A DNA stretch of 43,982 nucleotides from an uncultured Synechococcales cyanobacterium (GTDB taxonomy: Bacteria; Cyanobacteriota; Cyanobacteriia; Thermosynechococcales; Thermosynechococcaceae). A program made the translations under genes and the position numbers. The stretch spans positions 1 through 43,982 of the forward strand of contig CADCWO010000174.1 of assembly GCA_902806435.1 (NCBI GenBank). The letters are read 5' to 3'. Positions within the stretch are counted from its first letter, which is position 1; every line of letters starts with the position of its first letter. Under the pieces are notes generated by a model. That model worked only from the letters and a program-made list of their open reading frames with translations. It ran no database searches and was not told the origin of the DNA. Below are positions 1 through 8,178 of the stretch, in pieces.

Positions 1-332
1 ACCAGCAACAAGCCGCCAAAGGCACTCAGCAAGATGCTAGCCGAAACTTGCTGGATGAAAAAAACCCCTAGTTGGGCTGTAACGACCGCTGGAAGCCCCA
101 GCCTGAGGACGCGCTGATAGCTTAAACTACCCCTACGCCAGTTGTGCCAACTTCCAGAGGCGGCGATCATACACTTGGCAAAGGTAGTGGTTGCGACCGA
201 TTGCAAAGGTGCAATCCCTGCACTAACCATTAGCGGTACAAGCAGTACACCCCCACTAATCCCTGAGGCTCCGGCGACCGCACCAGCTATGAAGCCGCTT
301 AAACCAAGAGATATCCCGTATAAAGGGTGCAT
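1..332 (-). CDS. TauE/SafE family sulfite/anion exporter, N-terminal part (runs off the window)
   Basis: About 110 residues are visible, from an ATG at 332 to the window edge, so the 3' end is missing. The N-terminus is hydrophobic and Gly/Ala-rich with the family signature GAVAGASGISGGVLLVPLM (residues about 16-34), followed by a short basic loop (HNWRRG) and another membrane segment. TauE/SafE (DUF81) proteins are membrane permeases for sulfite, sulfoacetate or other small anions. The start lies 29 bases after the stop of cysA on the same strand, which suggests co-transcription and a sulfur-related role; the substrate is inferred only from that context. The family call is firm. Confidence 0.85.
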   Translation of the reverse strand, partial: MHPLYGISLGLSGFIAGAVAGASGISGGVLLVPLMVSAGIAPLQSVATTTFAKCMIAASGSWHNWRRGSLSYQRVLRLGLPAVVTAQLGVFFIQQVSASILLSAFGGLLL

Positions 333-361
333 GAGAATAACCTTGGTAAATGAAAAACAGC

Positions 362-1369
362 TTAAGCTGCGTTCGCAAAAGCTTTTGCTTTTCGCGGTTT
401 AACATACACTAGCTGCTGCGATTGAAGTTGTAACTCGTCAAGCTCTTCCCGCGTCAGATAGGCAGTTACCTCCTGTCCATCCTTCAGCCGCAACTCGACT
501 TCGATTTCCCAACCTAGATGCACAATCCGGTTGATTCTGGCTGAAACAGAGGTTAGATCAGGCTGGGTATAGATCAAAATGTCATGGGGACGCAGAAAAA
601 CCTGAGAACTGGGGGATTCAAAAGAGGAGCGAAAAATGCCAGCACTACTGGATAACACATTTACAGGACCGACAAAACTCATGACAAACGGGGTCGCTGG
701 ATTATCATAAATCTCTGCTGGCGGGCCAACTTGTTCAATCCGGCCTTTGTTGACTACTACAATTTCGTCGGCCAGTTCCATTGCTTCTTCTTGGTCGTGG
801 GTAACAAAGACCGTTGTGACATCAATCTGCTCATGGAGATGTCGTAGCGAAGCCCGCAGTTCTTTGCGAACTTTGGCATCGAGGGCCCCAAAAGGCTCAT
901 CTAGTAGCAACACTTGAGGATTGACTGCTAGGGTTCTGGCTAAGGCAACCCGTTGCCGCTGTCCGCCAGAAAGCTGGGAAGGGTAGCGATCGGCCCAGCC
1001 TTTTAATTGGACTAGCTCAACCATCTCCTCTACCCGCTGCTTAATCCTGGTCTTGGGAACTTTACGCAGCTCTAACCCAAAGGCAATATTCTGGCGCACG
1101 GTCAGGTGCTTAAATAACGCATAGTGCTGAAAGACAAAGCCAATGCCGCGATCGCGCACTTCTTGCCGGGTTCTGTCTTTTCCATTGAGCCAAATTCTGC
1201 CGCTATCTGGGGTTTCTAATCCAGCAATTAGCCGCAATAAGGTTGATTTGCCAGACCCGGAAGGTCCCAATAAGGCGACGAGGGAACCACTTTTTACTTC
1301 TAGATCAACCTGATCAATGGCTCAAAAGGAACCAAACTGTTTCGAGACGTTTTCAATTAAAATTCCCAC
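362..1369 (-). CDS. cysA: Sulfate/thiosulfate ABC transporter ATPase CysA, frame interrupted by TGA at codon 16
   Basis: ATPase of a sulfate/thiosulfate importer, about 335 residues, the usual CysA length. Visible are Walker A (GPSGSGKST), the Q-loop (FVFQHYALF), signature LSGGQRQR, Walker B LLLDEP, the H-loop ([10 protein letters not shown]) and a C-terminal TOBE-like region. The GTG start at 1369 is favoured by a perfect AGGAGG at 1377-1382, seven bases upstream, and by the family-like N-terminus [14 protein letters not shown]. Codon 16 (1322-1324) is TGA where relatives as I recall them have Arg, consistent with one C-to-T change from CGA. The frame is otherwise open. Translation restarting at TTG 1270 would lose the first beta strands but keep Walker A. 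Either a pseudogene or a base-call error. No cysT, cysW or binding-protein gene is adjacent. Confidence 0.88.
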
Positions 1370-1376
1370 AAAAGAT

Positions 1377-1382
1377 CCTCCT
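1377..1382 (-). promoter_or_regulatory. Shine-Dalgarno AGGAGG of cysA
   Basis: A perfect AGGAGG on the minus strand sits seven bases before the GTG at 1369. It decides the cysA start and shows that the in-frame TGA at 1322-1324 lies inside the coding frame rather than upstream of it. Confidence 0.75.
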
Positions 1383-1643
1383 AAAATCACCCTTGAGCAA
1401 CCGGCAATGTACAGCAAGTTGAGTCAAACTATAGTTCAAGATACTACGGTTTGTCTATCGAGATTAAGTAATTGATATTAATATTCTTCTTGCACTTGAA
1501 TGTGCCCCAAGGTGTGAAGATTTAGCTAGGCTGCTCTATTAACTTTGGACTGTTAAACCAAGGCAGTGGGTAGGGGATGCTGTTTTTTTGCTCTAGAATC
1601 AGGACCAAGATTGAAGGCAAGTCGCTCACAAAGGTCATACTGC

Positions 1644-2012
1644 ATGTCTTACCTTGTACCGCTTCTACTGATTGGGTTGACTGCTGGCATTGCCGGCGGC
1701 CTGTTTGGAATTGGGGGAGGCGCGATCATGGTCCCAGCAATGGTACTGCTTTTAGGGCTAGATCAAAAGTTTGCTACCGGTACCTCTATCGCTGCTCAGA
1801 TTCTACCGATTGGTGTTTTAGGGGCGCTGGTCTACTATCGCAACAATAATCTCAACATTAAATACGCGCTCATCATTGCCCTGGGTTTAGTCGTTGGCAA
1901 CTTTATCGGGGCCCTCTTCGCCAATCAGCCCTTCATCAGCAGTGAGATTGTGAAGAAGCTCTATGGCATCTTTCTTTTAGTAATCGGCTTGCGGTATTTG
2001 CTATTTCGATAG
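1644..2012 (+). CDS. Half-size TauE/SafE family membrane protein
   Basis: A 122-residue hydrophobic protein with the TauE/SafE half-domain signature GIAGGLFGIGGGAIMVPAMV near the N-terminus and about four membrane segments. Full-length family members are usually about 250 residues with two such halves, so this is a single half that would have to dimerise. The ATG at 1644 is chosen because the signature normally begins about 12 residues in; the frame is open further upstream but that extension has no membrane-protein character. It is divergent from cysA, with about 270 bases between. Probably an anion (sulfite-type) permease subunit; substrate unknown. Confidence 0.82.
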   Translation: MSYLVPLLLIGLTAGIAGGLFGIGGGAIMVPAMVLLLGLDQKFATGTSIAAQILPIGVLGALVYYRNNNLNIKYALIIALGLVVGNFIGALFANQPFISSEIVKKLYGIFLLVIGLRYLLFR

Positions 2013-2176
2013 CCCAACCAGCGATTCTGGCTCATTACGTTTGACGAGGGACGCTGTTTGAAAATCGGGTTGTAAGTTGCCTTCAGATGCTGGTACAACG
2101 TTCTCACTGCTGCCAGCCGTTGGGTGCCATGAGCGGACACAATAGAATGAATAGAACGTTGCTTCCCTTAGGCTCC

Positions 2177-2539
2177 ATGACCTCTGCTAAACGCCAGCAA
2201 TCTGCTCAGAATAGAGTTGCCTATTCTGAATTTGGTACCAGGCCAACTAACAATGAAAGCTTAGAAGCCTTGTCCCGGCCAGAGTTACCTCCTGCTCAAC
2301 AAAACTTGCGAGTCCAAACTTCTCGCAAAGGTCGCAAGGGTAAAACGGTAACGATCATCACCGGATTTCAAAATAAACCAGCATCCCTAACCGAACTTGT
2401 CAAGAAACTGAAAGCCCAGTGTGGAGCGGGTGGCACGGTGAAAGAAAATGAGATTGAAATTCAAGGGGATCACCGCCAAAAGCTAATCGAAGCTCTCACC
2501 CAGTTAGGATACAAGTTGAAAGCTAGTGGTGGCTCTTAG
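2177..2539 (+). CDS. SUI1/YciH family translation factor
   Basis: A 120-residue protein. The C-terminal 75 residues form an eIF1/SUI1 domain: basic RKGRKGKTVTIITGF, then LVKKLKAQCGAGGTVKENEI and a final QKLIEALTQLGYKLK. The N-terminal 45 residues are polar and probably disordered. Bacterial YciH proteins are homologues of eIF1 and are thought to influence start-codon selection at the ribosome. The ATG at 2177 is preferred to the longer open frame because the added sequence is not conserved in character. The last three bases overlap convergently with the stop of the NIL-ferredoxin gene. Confidence 0.88.
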   Translation: MTSAKRQQSAQNRVAYSEFGTRPTNNESLEALSRPELPPAQQNLRVQTSRKGRKGKTVTIITGFQNKPASLTELVKKLKAQCGAGGTVKENEIEIQGDHRQKLIEALTQLGYKLKASGGS

Positions 2540-2940
2540 AAGTTGGTTGAAATTGCCTCCACCGGGCAAGTCGAGACGCACTGCTCACAGACAACACAGC
2601 GGGAGCGGTTAAATTGTAGGTGAAAGCTCTGCGGGTCAAGCGTTAGGGCCTCCGTCGGACAAACTCCGGTACACAAACCGCAGTCAACACAAATATTTTC
2701 ATCAATTAAGATTTCGCGACTGGTTAGAATCACTTCGATTTCTTGCGATCGCATCCAGTCCATTGCGGCATCGAGTTGATCAATATCTCCAGATAGTTCT
2801 ACAACCAGTTTTCCTACCTGGTTGGGGGCAACCTGCGCCCGGATAATATTTGCTGCCACATTAAAATCTTTTGCCAAACGATAGGTGACTGGCATTTGAA
2901 CGGTTCGTTGCGGAAAGACTAACGTGACCCGCTTTTTCAC
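2536..2940 (-). CDS. NIL domain and 2x[4Fe-4S] ferredoxin protein
   Basis: A 134-residue protein. Residues 1-75 match a NIL domain (VTLVFPQRTVQMPVTYRLAK onward), a small ligand-binding fold known from methionine-import ATPases. Residues 80-134 carry two [4Fe-4S] motifs, CVDCGLCTGVCP and CVVCEQCVSTCP, typical of bacterial 8Fe ferredoxins. Proteins of this architecture are common in cyanobacteria; in other bacteria NIL-ferredoxins are associated with sulfur assimilation and homocysteine synthesis, which would suit the neighbouring sulfur genes, but that role is inferred here. The start is GTG at 2940. Confidence 0.88.
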   Translation of the reverse strand: MKKRVTLVFPQRTVQMPVTYRLAKDFNVAANIIRAQVAPNQVGKLVVELSGDIDQLDAAMDWMRSQEIEVILTSREILIDENICVDCGLCTGVCPTEALTLDPQSFHLQFNRSRCVVCEQCVSTCPVEAISTNF

Positions 2941-2990
2941 AGTGTAATTAGAAGTTGTGGGCTGCTAAGGCCATCATAGCTGTCTGGAGA

Positions 2991-4349
2991 TTAGGCTGTG
3001 GTTGAGGATTCATTAACCCCTCCCTTGGGGCTCGGCATCACCAGCACTTTATCTACCCGGTGTCCATCCATAGCAGTTATCTGGAAGCAAAGTTTATCCC
3101 AATCAAAACGCTCGTTCACAATCGGAATATGGCCCAGTTGTGTCAAGACAAAACCACCCACCGTCTGGTACTCCACTCCTTCCCCTTCCGGTAGATGCCG
3201 GATGCTTAGGAGGTCCTTGAACTCCTCAATCGCTAACATACCGTCTAATAACCAAGAACCATCCTCGCAGTGTAATGCCTGGGGTTCTGTTGGTTCATTG
3301 CCCGTGTGAATATCGCCAACAATCGCTTCCAAAATATCATTGAGACTGACTAACCCTTGCATGACACCATATTCGTCTATGACGACTGCCAGGTAACTCC
3401 CCGATTTGCGAAATAAATCGAGGGTATTTAGCGCCCGCATACTTTCTGGAACGTACAAGGGATGGGTCAAAAGGGCAGCTAAATCAATGGGTGACCTTGC
3501 CAAACGGGCGGCTAAAAATTCTTTGGCTCCGATTAAACCCAAGGGATGATCAATACTGCCCTCACAGACTAAAAAGCGAGAATAGACGCTACTTGTAATC
3601 TTTTCCTCAAGCTTGTTGAGCGGCTCACTAATGTCAAGCCAGGTAATCTCTCGCCGGGGCGTCATGAAGGCACTAACCCGCTGTTCCCCGACTCGAAACA
3701 CTCGCTCTACCACATCTTCTTCAACGTCTCCGAGAAGACCAGCTTTATGACTGGCTGAAACTAACAGTCTCAGCTCTTCAGGAGAATGAATAAATTCCTC
3801 GCTTGTGCCTGTTTGTAGGCCGAGCAGAACAAGGACGAAGTTACCTAAACTATTCAGAAAAACAATAGCCGGACGAAATATTGCCAGGTAAAGTTCTAGC
3901 GGCTTAACTGAAAATAAAGCAGTTTCCTCTGGCCGCTGTAAAGCCAAACTTTTTGGTGCCAACTCCCCTAGGACGATATGTAAGGCTGTGATGATCGTAA
4001 ATGCAATCACCACCGCTAGAGTATTGGAACCAAGGGTTGCTAAATTTTCAGGTAGGAAGTGGAAAGCAGGCTCAATCACGGCCGCAACCGCTGGTTCTCC
4101 TAGCCAGCCAAGCGCAAGAGAAGCCATTGTGATGCCAAGCTGGGTAGCTGCTAAATAGGTGTCTAGGCTGTTGACGGCGCGTTGCAGTGTCTTCGCCTGA
4201 GGGTGGCCTTCTTCTATTAGTTGGCCGATTCGGCTGCGGCGCATAGAAACTAAAGAAAATTCAGCAGCAACGAAGAAGCCATTCGCCAGAACTAAGACCA
4301 TCACTGCTATCAGCTTGCCGGCTATTAGCAAGCCAGATGAACCATCCAT
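2991..4349 (-). CDS. Hemolysin-family CorC/HlyC-type membrane protein (DUF21-CBS-CorC_C)
   Basis: A 452-residue protein. Residues 1-190 form a DUF21/CNNM transmembrane domain (several helices, with GFFVAAEFSLVSMRRSRI near the start). A pair of CBS domains covers about 200-335 (FMTPRREITWLD and YGVMQGLVSLNDILEAIVGD), and the last 90 residues form a CorC_HlyC domain ending in LCFQITAMDGHRVDKVLV. Family members are implicated in Mg2+/Co2+ efflux or homeostasis. The 'hemolysin' label is historical. The gene stands alone, divergent from the aconitase across about 230 bases. The GTAN8TAC box in that region could in principle serve either gene. Confidence 0.92.
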   Translation of the reverse strand: MDGSSGLLIAGKLIAVMVLVLANGFFVAAEFSLVSMRRSRIGQLIEEGHPQAKTLQRAVNSLDTYLAATQLGITMASLALGWLGEPAVAAVIEPAFHFLPENLATLGSNTLAVVIAFTIITALHIVLGELAPKSLALQRPEETALFSVKPLELYLAIFRPAIVFLNSLGNFVLVLLGLQTGTSEEFIHSPEELRLLVSASHKAGLLGDVEEDVVERVFRVGEQRVSAFMTPRREITWLDISEPLNKLEEKITSSVYSRFLVCEGSIDHPLGLIGAKEFLAARLARSPIDLAALLTHPLYVPESMRALNTLDLFRKSGSYLAVVIDEYGVMQGLVSLNDILEAIVGDIHTGNEPTEPQALHCEDGSWLLDGMLAIEEFKDLLSIRHLPEGEGVEYQTVGGFVLTQLGHIPIVNERFDWDKLCFQITAMDGHRVDKVLVMPSPKGGVNESSTTA

Positions 4350-4456
4350 AAATTGGCCTTGAAATATAAGAGGCTGTGAAGCTACTGATCTTGATCTGGG
4401 CTCGTGAAGATACTTTACTCTGATTTATTTAAGTCAATTCTATATCCGCAGACCAG

Positions 4457-4470
4457 GTAACAGTGACTAC
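4457..4470 (+). promoter_or_regulatory. NtcA-like box GTAACAGTGACTAC upstream of the aconitase-like gene
   Basis: An exact GTA-N8-TAC palindrome, the known binding consensus of the cyanobacterial nitrogen regulator NtcA. On the plus strand a weak -10 candidate TAGAAG follows at 4491 (gap 20, typical 22-23). On the minus strand TTAAAT lies 24 bases away towards the CorC-like gene. One such match per about 4 kb is expected by chance, so the support is positional and metabolic. Confidence 0.45.
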
Positions 4471-4582
4471 TGACATGCCTACACTCACGTTAGAAGCTTT
4501 GAGACTAAATAAGGTAAATACTTTTATTTGTAAGGATTGAGACTGAAATCCCATGTAGGCCAACTCTTAAATGGAGGCAGAA

Positions 4583-6601
4583 ATGTCCCACGCGAGGTCC
4601 ATCATGGCAATGAACGTTACCCAAAAGCTGATCAAGTCTCACTTGGTTTCCGGGTCAATGCTTCCGGGTACAGAAATTGGGCTCAAAATTGACCAATCGC
4701 TTACCCAGGACGCCACGGGGACTATGGTAATGCTGGAACTAGAAGCGATGGGTCTTGAGCGGGTAAAAACTGAGCTTTCCGCCCAGTATGTTGATCACAA
4801 CCTGCTGCAAACCGATTATAAGAATGCCGATGACCATTTGTTTCTGCGTTCCGCCTGCCAGCGTTTCGGCATCTGGTACAGCCGACCCGGTAATGGTGTT
4901 AGCCATCCCGTGCACATGGAACGGTTTGGTGTTCCTGGCAAAACACTGATTGGATCAGACAGTCATACTCCCGCTTCAGGCGCTCTTGGTATGTTGGCTT
5001 TCGGGGCTGGTGGGATTGATGTGGCAATGGCGATGGCTGGTGAACCAATGTTTCTCAAGATGCAAAAAGTCTTAGGCGTTAAGCTTACCGGCAAATTACC
5101 CGACTGGGTAAGTGCTAAAGATGCCGTCCTCGAAATGCTGCGACGCTATGACGTCAAAGGTTGCCGGGGCATGATTATTGAGTACTACGGGCCAGGGCTT
5201 GAATACCTAAGCGCCATGGATCGGCATGTGATTGCCAACATGGGTACTGAGCTGGGAGCAACCACCACCGTTTTCCCGTCGGACCAGGAGGTGAAGCGTT
5301 TTCTTACGGCTCAAGGTCGTGGTGAGGATTGGGTTGAGTTAGTCCCCGATCAAGGGGCTGGATATGATCTGGATGACGAAATCAACCTTTCTGAGTTAGT
5401 TCCCCTGATTGCTTGCCCCAGCAGTCCAGGCAATGTAGTGACGGTCAGAGAAGTTCAAGGGCGACCCATTAATCAGGTTGTGATTGGCTCATCGGCTAAC
5501 CCCGGCTTGCGAGATTTCTGGATTGTCAGTCAGATTGTCAAAGGGCGTGTCACCCATGACCGGGTCTCTTTTGACGTTAATCCAACTTCCCGTCAAATCG
5601 TTGAAACTTTAGCGGTGATAGATAATGCTTTTCTAAATCTGATCCAGGCAGGGGCACGTTTTCACCAAGCAGGTTGTATGGGTTGTATCGGTATGGGGCA
5701 GGCTCCGGCCTCTGATCAGATCTCGCTGCGAACGGTGCCGCGTAACTTTCCTGGGCGCTCCGGCAATGCCGATGATCAAGTGTATTTGTGCAGCCCTGAA
5801 ACTGGCGCTGCCTCAGCGTTGACGGGAGAAATTACTGACCCCCGCGATCTAGAAAAAATTTACGGCATGACTTACCCTAAGTTCGTGCCGCCAGCAAAAG
5901 AGCTGATCAACACTGAAATGCTCGTACCACCGCCAGAGCATGGCAGTCATGTTCAGTTGGAAAAAGGTCCAAATATTATGTCATTTCCGCAATTTGGGGC
6001 ATTGCCGGATCGGGCTTCTGTTCCTGTAGTGCTGAAAGTGGGTGACAACATATCCACGGATGAAATTCTACCAGCCGGAGCGCGGGTTCTCCCTTATCGA
6101 AGTAATATTCCAGGAATTAGCGAGTTTGTTTTTTCTGTAGTTGATGAAAGCTTCTCCCAGAAAGCAAAAGCAGCCCAAGAAGAATTTGGTGGTCACGTTG
6201 TCGTTGCTGGCAACAACTACGCCCAGGGTTCGAGCCGGGAGCATGCGGCGATCGCACCCAAATATTTAGGTCAGGTGGCCGTACTCGCCAAATCCTATGC
6301 TCGGATCGGTTGGCAAAATCTGGTTAACTTCGGCATCATGCCCCTAGAATTTGTTAACCCTGAAGATTACGACACGATTCAGCAAGGAGATGAACTGGAA
6401 ATGGTTGGATTACGTGACGCATTGACGGAAGGGCATCCTATTTCAGTCAAAAATAAAACACAGGGTCTGATATATGCAATGACGCACAGCGTCAGCCCTC
6501 GTCAAGTCAAAATTCTGCTCAACGGTGGGCTGATCAATGAATTTAAACAAAACTTGAATCTTAAGCAAGACTTAGGCCTTGAGGCAAGCTCCAAGAAATA
6601 A
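4583..6601 (+). CDS. Aconitate hydratase, short 'Aquifex-type' aconitase family
   Basis: A 672-residue protein with aconitase domains in order: alpha/beta core (residues 5-400; SDSHTPASGALGMLAFGAGG at about 130), then the swivel domain (495-665; GDNISTDEILPAGARVLPYR, YAQGSSREHAA, IGWQNLVNFG). It is far shorter than AcnA (about 890) and differs from AcnB in domain order, fitting the putative short aconitase family. The CxxC pair of the [4Fe-4S] site is present (GCMGCIGMG, C365 and C368), but the position of the first cluster cysteine (IGSCTNS in other aconitases) reads IGSSANPG, with Ser304. The ATG at 4583 has GGAGG six bases upstream; the ATG at 4571 has none. The citrate/isocitrate role is inferred from the family. 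Confidence 0.88.
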   Translation: MSHARSIMAMNVTQKLIKSHLVSGSMLPGTEIGLKIDQSLTQDATGTMVMLELEAMGLERVKTELSAQYVDHNLLQTDYKNADDHLFLRSACQRFGIWYSRPGNGVSHPVHMERFGVPGKTLIGSDSHTPASGALGMLAFGAGGIDVAMAMAGEPMFLKMQKVLGVKLTGKLPDWVSAKDAVLEMLRRYDVKGCRGMIIEYYGPGLEYLSAMDRHVIANMGTELGATTTVFPSDQEVKRFLTAQGRGEDWVELVPDQGAGYDLDDEINLSELVPLIACPSSPGNVVTVREVQGRPINQVVIGSSANPGLRDFWIVSQIVKGRVTHDRVSFDVNPTSRQIVETLAVIDNAFLNLIQAGARFHQAGCMGCIGMGQAPASDQISLRTVPRNFPGRSGNADDQVYLCSPETGAASALTGEITDPRDLEKIYGMTYPKFVPPAKELINTEMLVPPPEHGSHVQLEKGPNIMSFPQFGALPDRASVPVVLKVGDNISTDEILPAGARVLPYRSNIPGISEFVFSVVDESFSQKAKAAQEEFGGHVVVAGNNYAQGSSREHAAIAPKYLGQVAVLAKSYARIGWQNLVNFGIMPLEFVNPEDYDTIQQGDELEMVGLRDALTEGHPISVKNKTQGLIYAMTHSVSPRQVKILLNGGLINEFKQNLNLKQDLGLEASSKK

Positions 6602-6612
6602 TACTGGTGTAT

Positions 6613-7413
6613 CTACCCAATCCGCACCTTGCCTCGTTCAACATAAGCTAGGAAAACATCCAGTCCGTTGTAGCCGCCATTCACTCGTCTACGTACTTCC
6701 TGCCAGTCATTGGCATGGGCTGTTAGATCAATCTCATGGTCGTAGAAGTAGCTGGCTAGAATCTGAGCTGATATTTCAGGGTCTAGAGCCAAATCTGGGT
6801 TGCCCTCTAAATTCACACCTAACTGCTGGCCATACTTGCGGTAGTTAGCGCGTCCAGTCACCTGGATGAACCCGCGTCCATGATAGCGAGCGCCATCACC
6901 AGCGTGAGTATTACCTAAGTCTTCACGCCCCTCGTACATCTGTGTGAAATAGGTAGAGCCACCATACTCTTGAATCGTCCGAAAGCCACCAGTTTCAACT
7001 CGAATCGTTGCTAGGGCCGCAATTAAGGTCAGCTTATCTAGGATGCCCTTGTCATGGAGAGCTTGAAGTACTCCTGGCAGATAAGTTTTAGCATCCCCTA
7101 GGGAACATTGAAGAATGGCCGCGACTGTGTCAGGGCTAACCATCTCCCGTAGCCGGTCAAAACCCGGAATTACCTTGCACTGGATCAGCTCTTTCGCTAC
7201 TTTAGGGGTCACTTGGGTCTCAGACCAGCCAAAAGCCTTACAGAAACGAGTGATTCCGCTCTGCGTTACAGGACCATAAAGTCCATCAGGTTTACCGATT
7301 GGTATTCCTAAGTCACGCAGCCGGATCTGAATCTGGCGCGTTAGCCCAGCATCTTGGGCAACTTCTGTATAAGTCAGGGGTTTGCCACTGGTGCAGATAT
7401 CTTGCAGTCTCAT
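6613..7413 (-). CDS. GH19-like chitinase/endolysin-type glycoside hydrolase with N-terminal peptidoglycan-binding-like region
   Basis: A 266-residue protein. Residues 15-70 look like a PG_binding_1 repeat (IQIRLRDLGIPIGKPDGLYG, then GITRFCKAF). Residues 85-260 resemble the GH19/lysozyme-like fold: LIAALATIRVETGGFRTIQE with a candidate catalytic Glu, GDGARYHGRGFIQVTGRANY and a C-terminal RRRVNGGYNG. Such enzymes cleave chitin or peptidoglycan; with the binding repeat, a cell-wall or endolysin role is likelier. No signal peptide is visible. The gene converges on the aconitase gene with only 11 bases between the stops, and no other phage-like gene is nearby. Confidence 0.8.
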   Translation of the reverse strand: MRLQDICTSGKPLTYTEVAQDAGLTRQIQIRLRDLGIPIGKPDGLYGPVTQSGITRFCKAFGWSETQVTPKVAKELIQCKVIPGFDRLREMVSPDTVAAILQCSLGDAKTYLPGVLQALHDKGILDKLTLIAALATIRVETGGFRTIQEYGGSTYFTQMYEGREDLGNTHAGDGARYHGRGFIQVTGRANYRKYGQQLGVNLEGNPDLALDPEISAQILASYFYDHEIDLTAHANDWQEVRRRVNGGYNGLDVFLAYVERGKVRIG

Positions 7414-7677
7414 GACTCACTATGGTATTGGAGTTTGCTTGCCCCAACGCTAACCAACGACCTGTGGATTTGTCAATGCGACAAATAAATTTCAATGAAA
7501 GCGAAAGGTTGTGCGATCGCATCTAGGCCGAAGGTGATGATCAAGAAATAGCAACAGCTAATTAGCTTTCCCTGCTTAAGCATCTGTATCTCTTGGAAGA
7601 TTTGCGGTCTTAACTCCTATGAAAGACTACAAGAATAAACATAGTCTTCACGCTGAACCTACTGCTAGGAGGACGTT

Positions 7678-8028
7678 ATGGGTATTGATGATTTGTTTAG
7701 AGGGTTACGCGGTGACCGGGATAACCAGTCAGGAGATAGAGACCGGGAGGAGGACCGCAGGTATAGAGACCGAGAGTATAGGTACCGGGACGAGGGCCGA
7801 GAGTCCAAGCACCGGGATGATGAGGACCGGGAATATCGGTACCGGGATGAGGAGCGGGAGTCCAAGCACCGGGATGATGAGGACCGGGAATATCGGTACC
7901 GGGACGAGGAGCGACGCTATAGAAGCGACGATGATGACGATGACGATGAAGGGCGGCGTTATAGAGATCACGAGGATGAGCATCGTCGGCACAGGAACCA
8001 TGATGACGATGATGATGACGATGATTGA
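7678..8028 (+). CDS. Highly charged Arg/Asp/Glu/Tyr-rich repeat protein, function unknown
   Basis: A 116-residue protein with perfect SD AGGAGG (7666-7671) seven bases... upstream of the ATG, so it is very probably translated. The N-terminus MGIDDLFRGLRGD looks like a short amphipathic helix. The remainder is almost entirely R, D, E, Y, H and K: two near-identical tandem copies of the 19-residue unit ESKHRDDEDREYRYRDEER and two Asp runs (DDDDDDD) near the C-terminus. There is no hydrophobic core, so it should be intrinsically disordered; metal or nucleic-acid binding is conceivable but not shown. Long frames in the other two phases and on the opposite strand are by-products of the repeat. Confidence 0.75.
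   Translation: MGIDDLFRGLRGDRDNQSGDRDREEDRRYRDREYRYRDEGRESKHRDDEDREYRYRDEERESKHRDDEDREYRYRDEERRYRSDDDDDDDEGRRYRDHEDEHRRHRNHDDDDDDDD
7801..7914 (+). repeat. Two tandem copies of a 57-bp coding repeat
   Basis: Units 7801-7857 and 7858-7914 differ at only a few bases (for example GGGATGAGG against GGGACGAGG). A partial third copy precedes them (from about 7771). The period is a multiple of three, so copy-number change keeps the frame. Confidence 0.85.
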
Positions 8029-8178
8029 CCTTTCATCGGAAGGCTATAGGCAGAAAGTAGTCAAGTAGTTCAGGTGCCGCGTAGGTCTCTTTTAATTCGT
8101 TAGGCTAGAGGTTGGCTTATTACTCTTAACTGTCTATGTACCACATAGACAAGGGTCGTCGTTGCGCAGGAGGTACTG

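Noticed and set aside
6613-7413. Prophage remnant because of the endolysin-like gene
   Set aside because: No holin, tail, capsid, integrase or att-like repeat nearby; such hydrolases also occur as ordinary cell-wall enzymes.
7619-8068. Long open frames in other phases and on the opposite strand across the charged-repeat gene
   Set aside because: They arise from the 57-bp in-phase repeat and have no ribosome-binding site; the frame from 7678 has a perfect SD.
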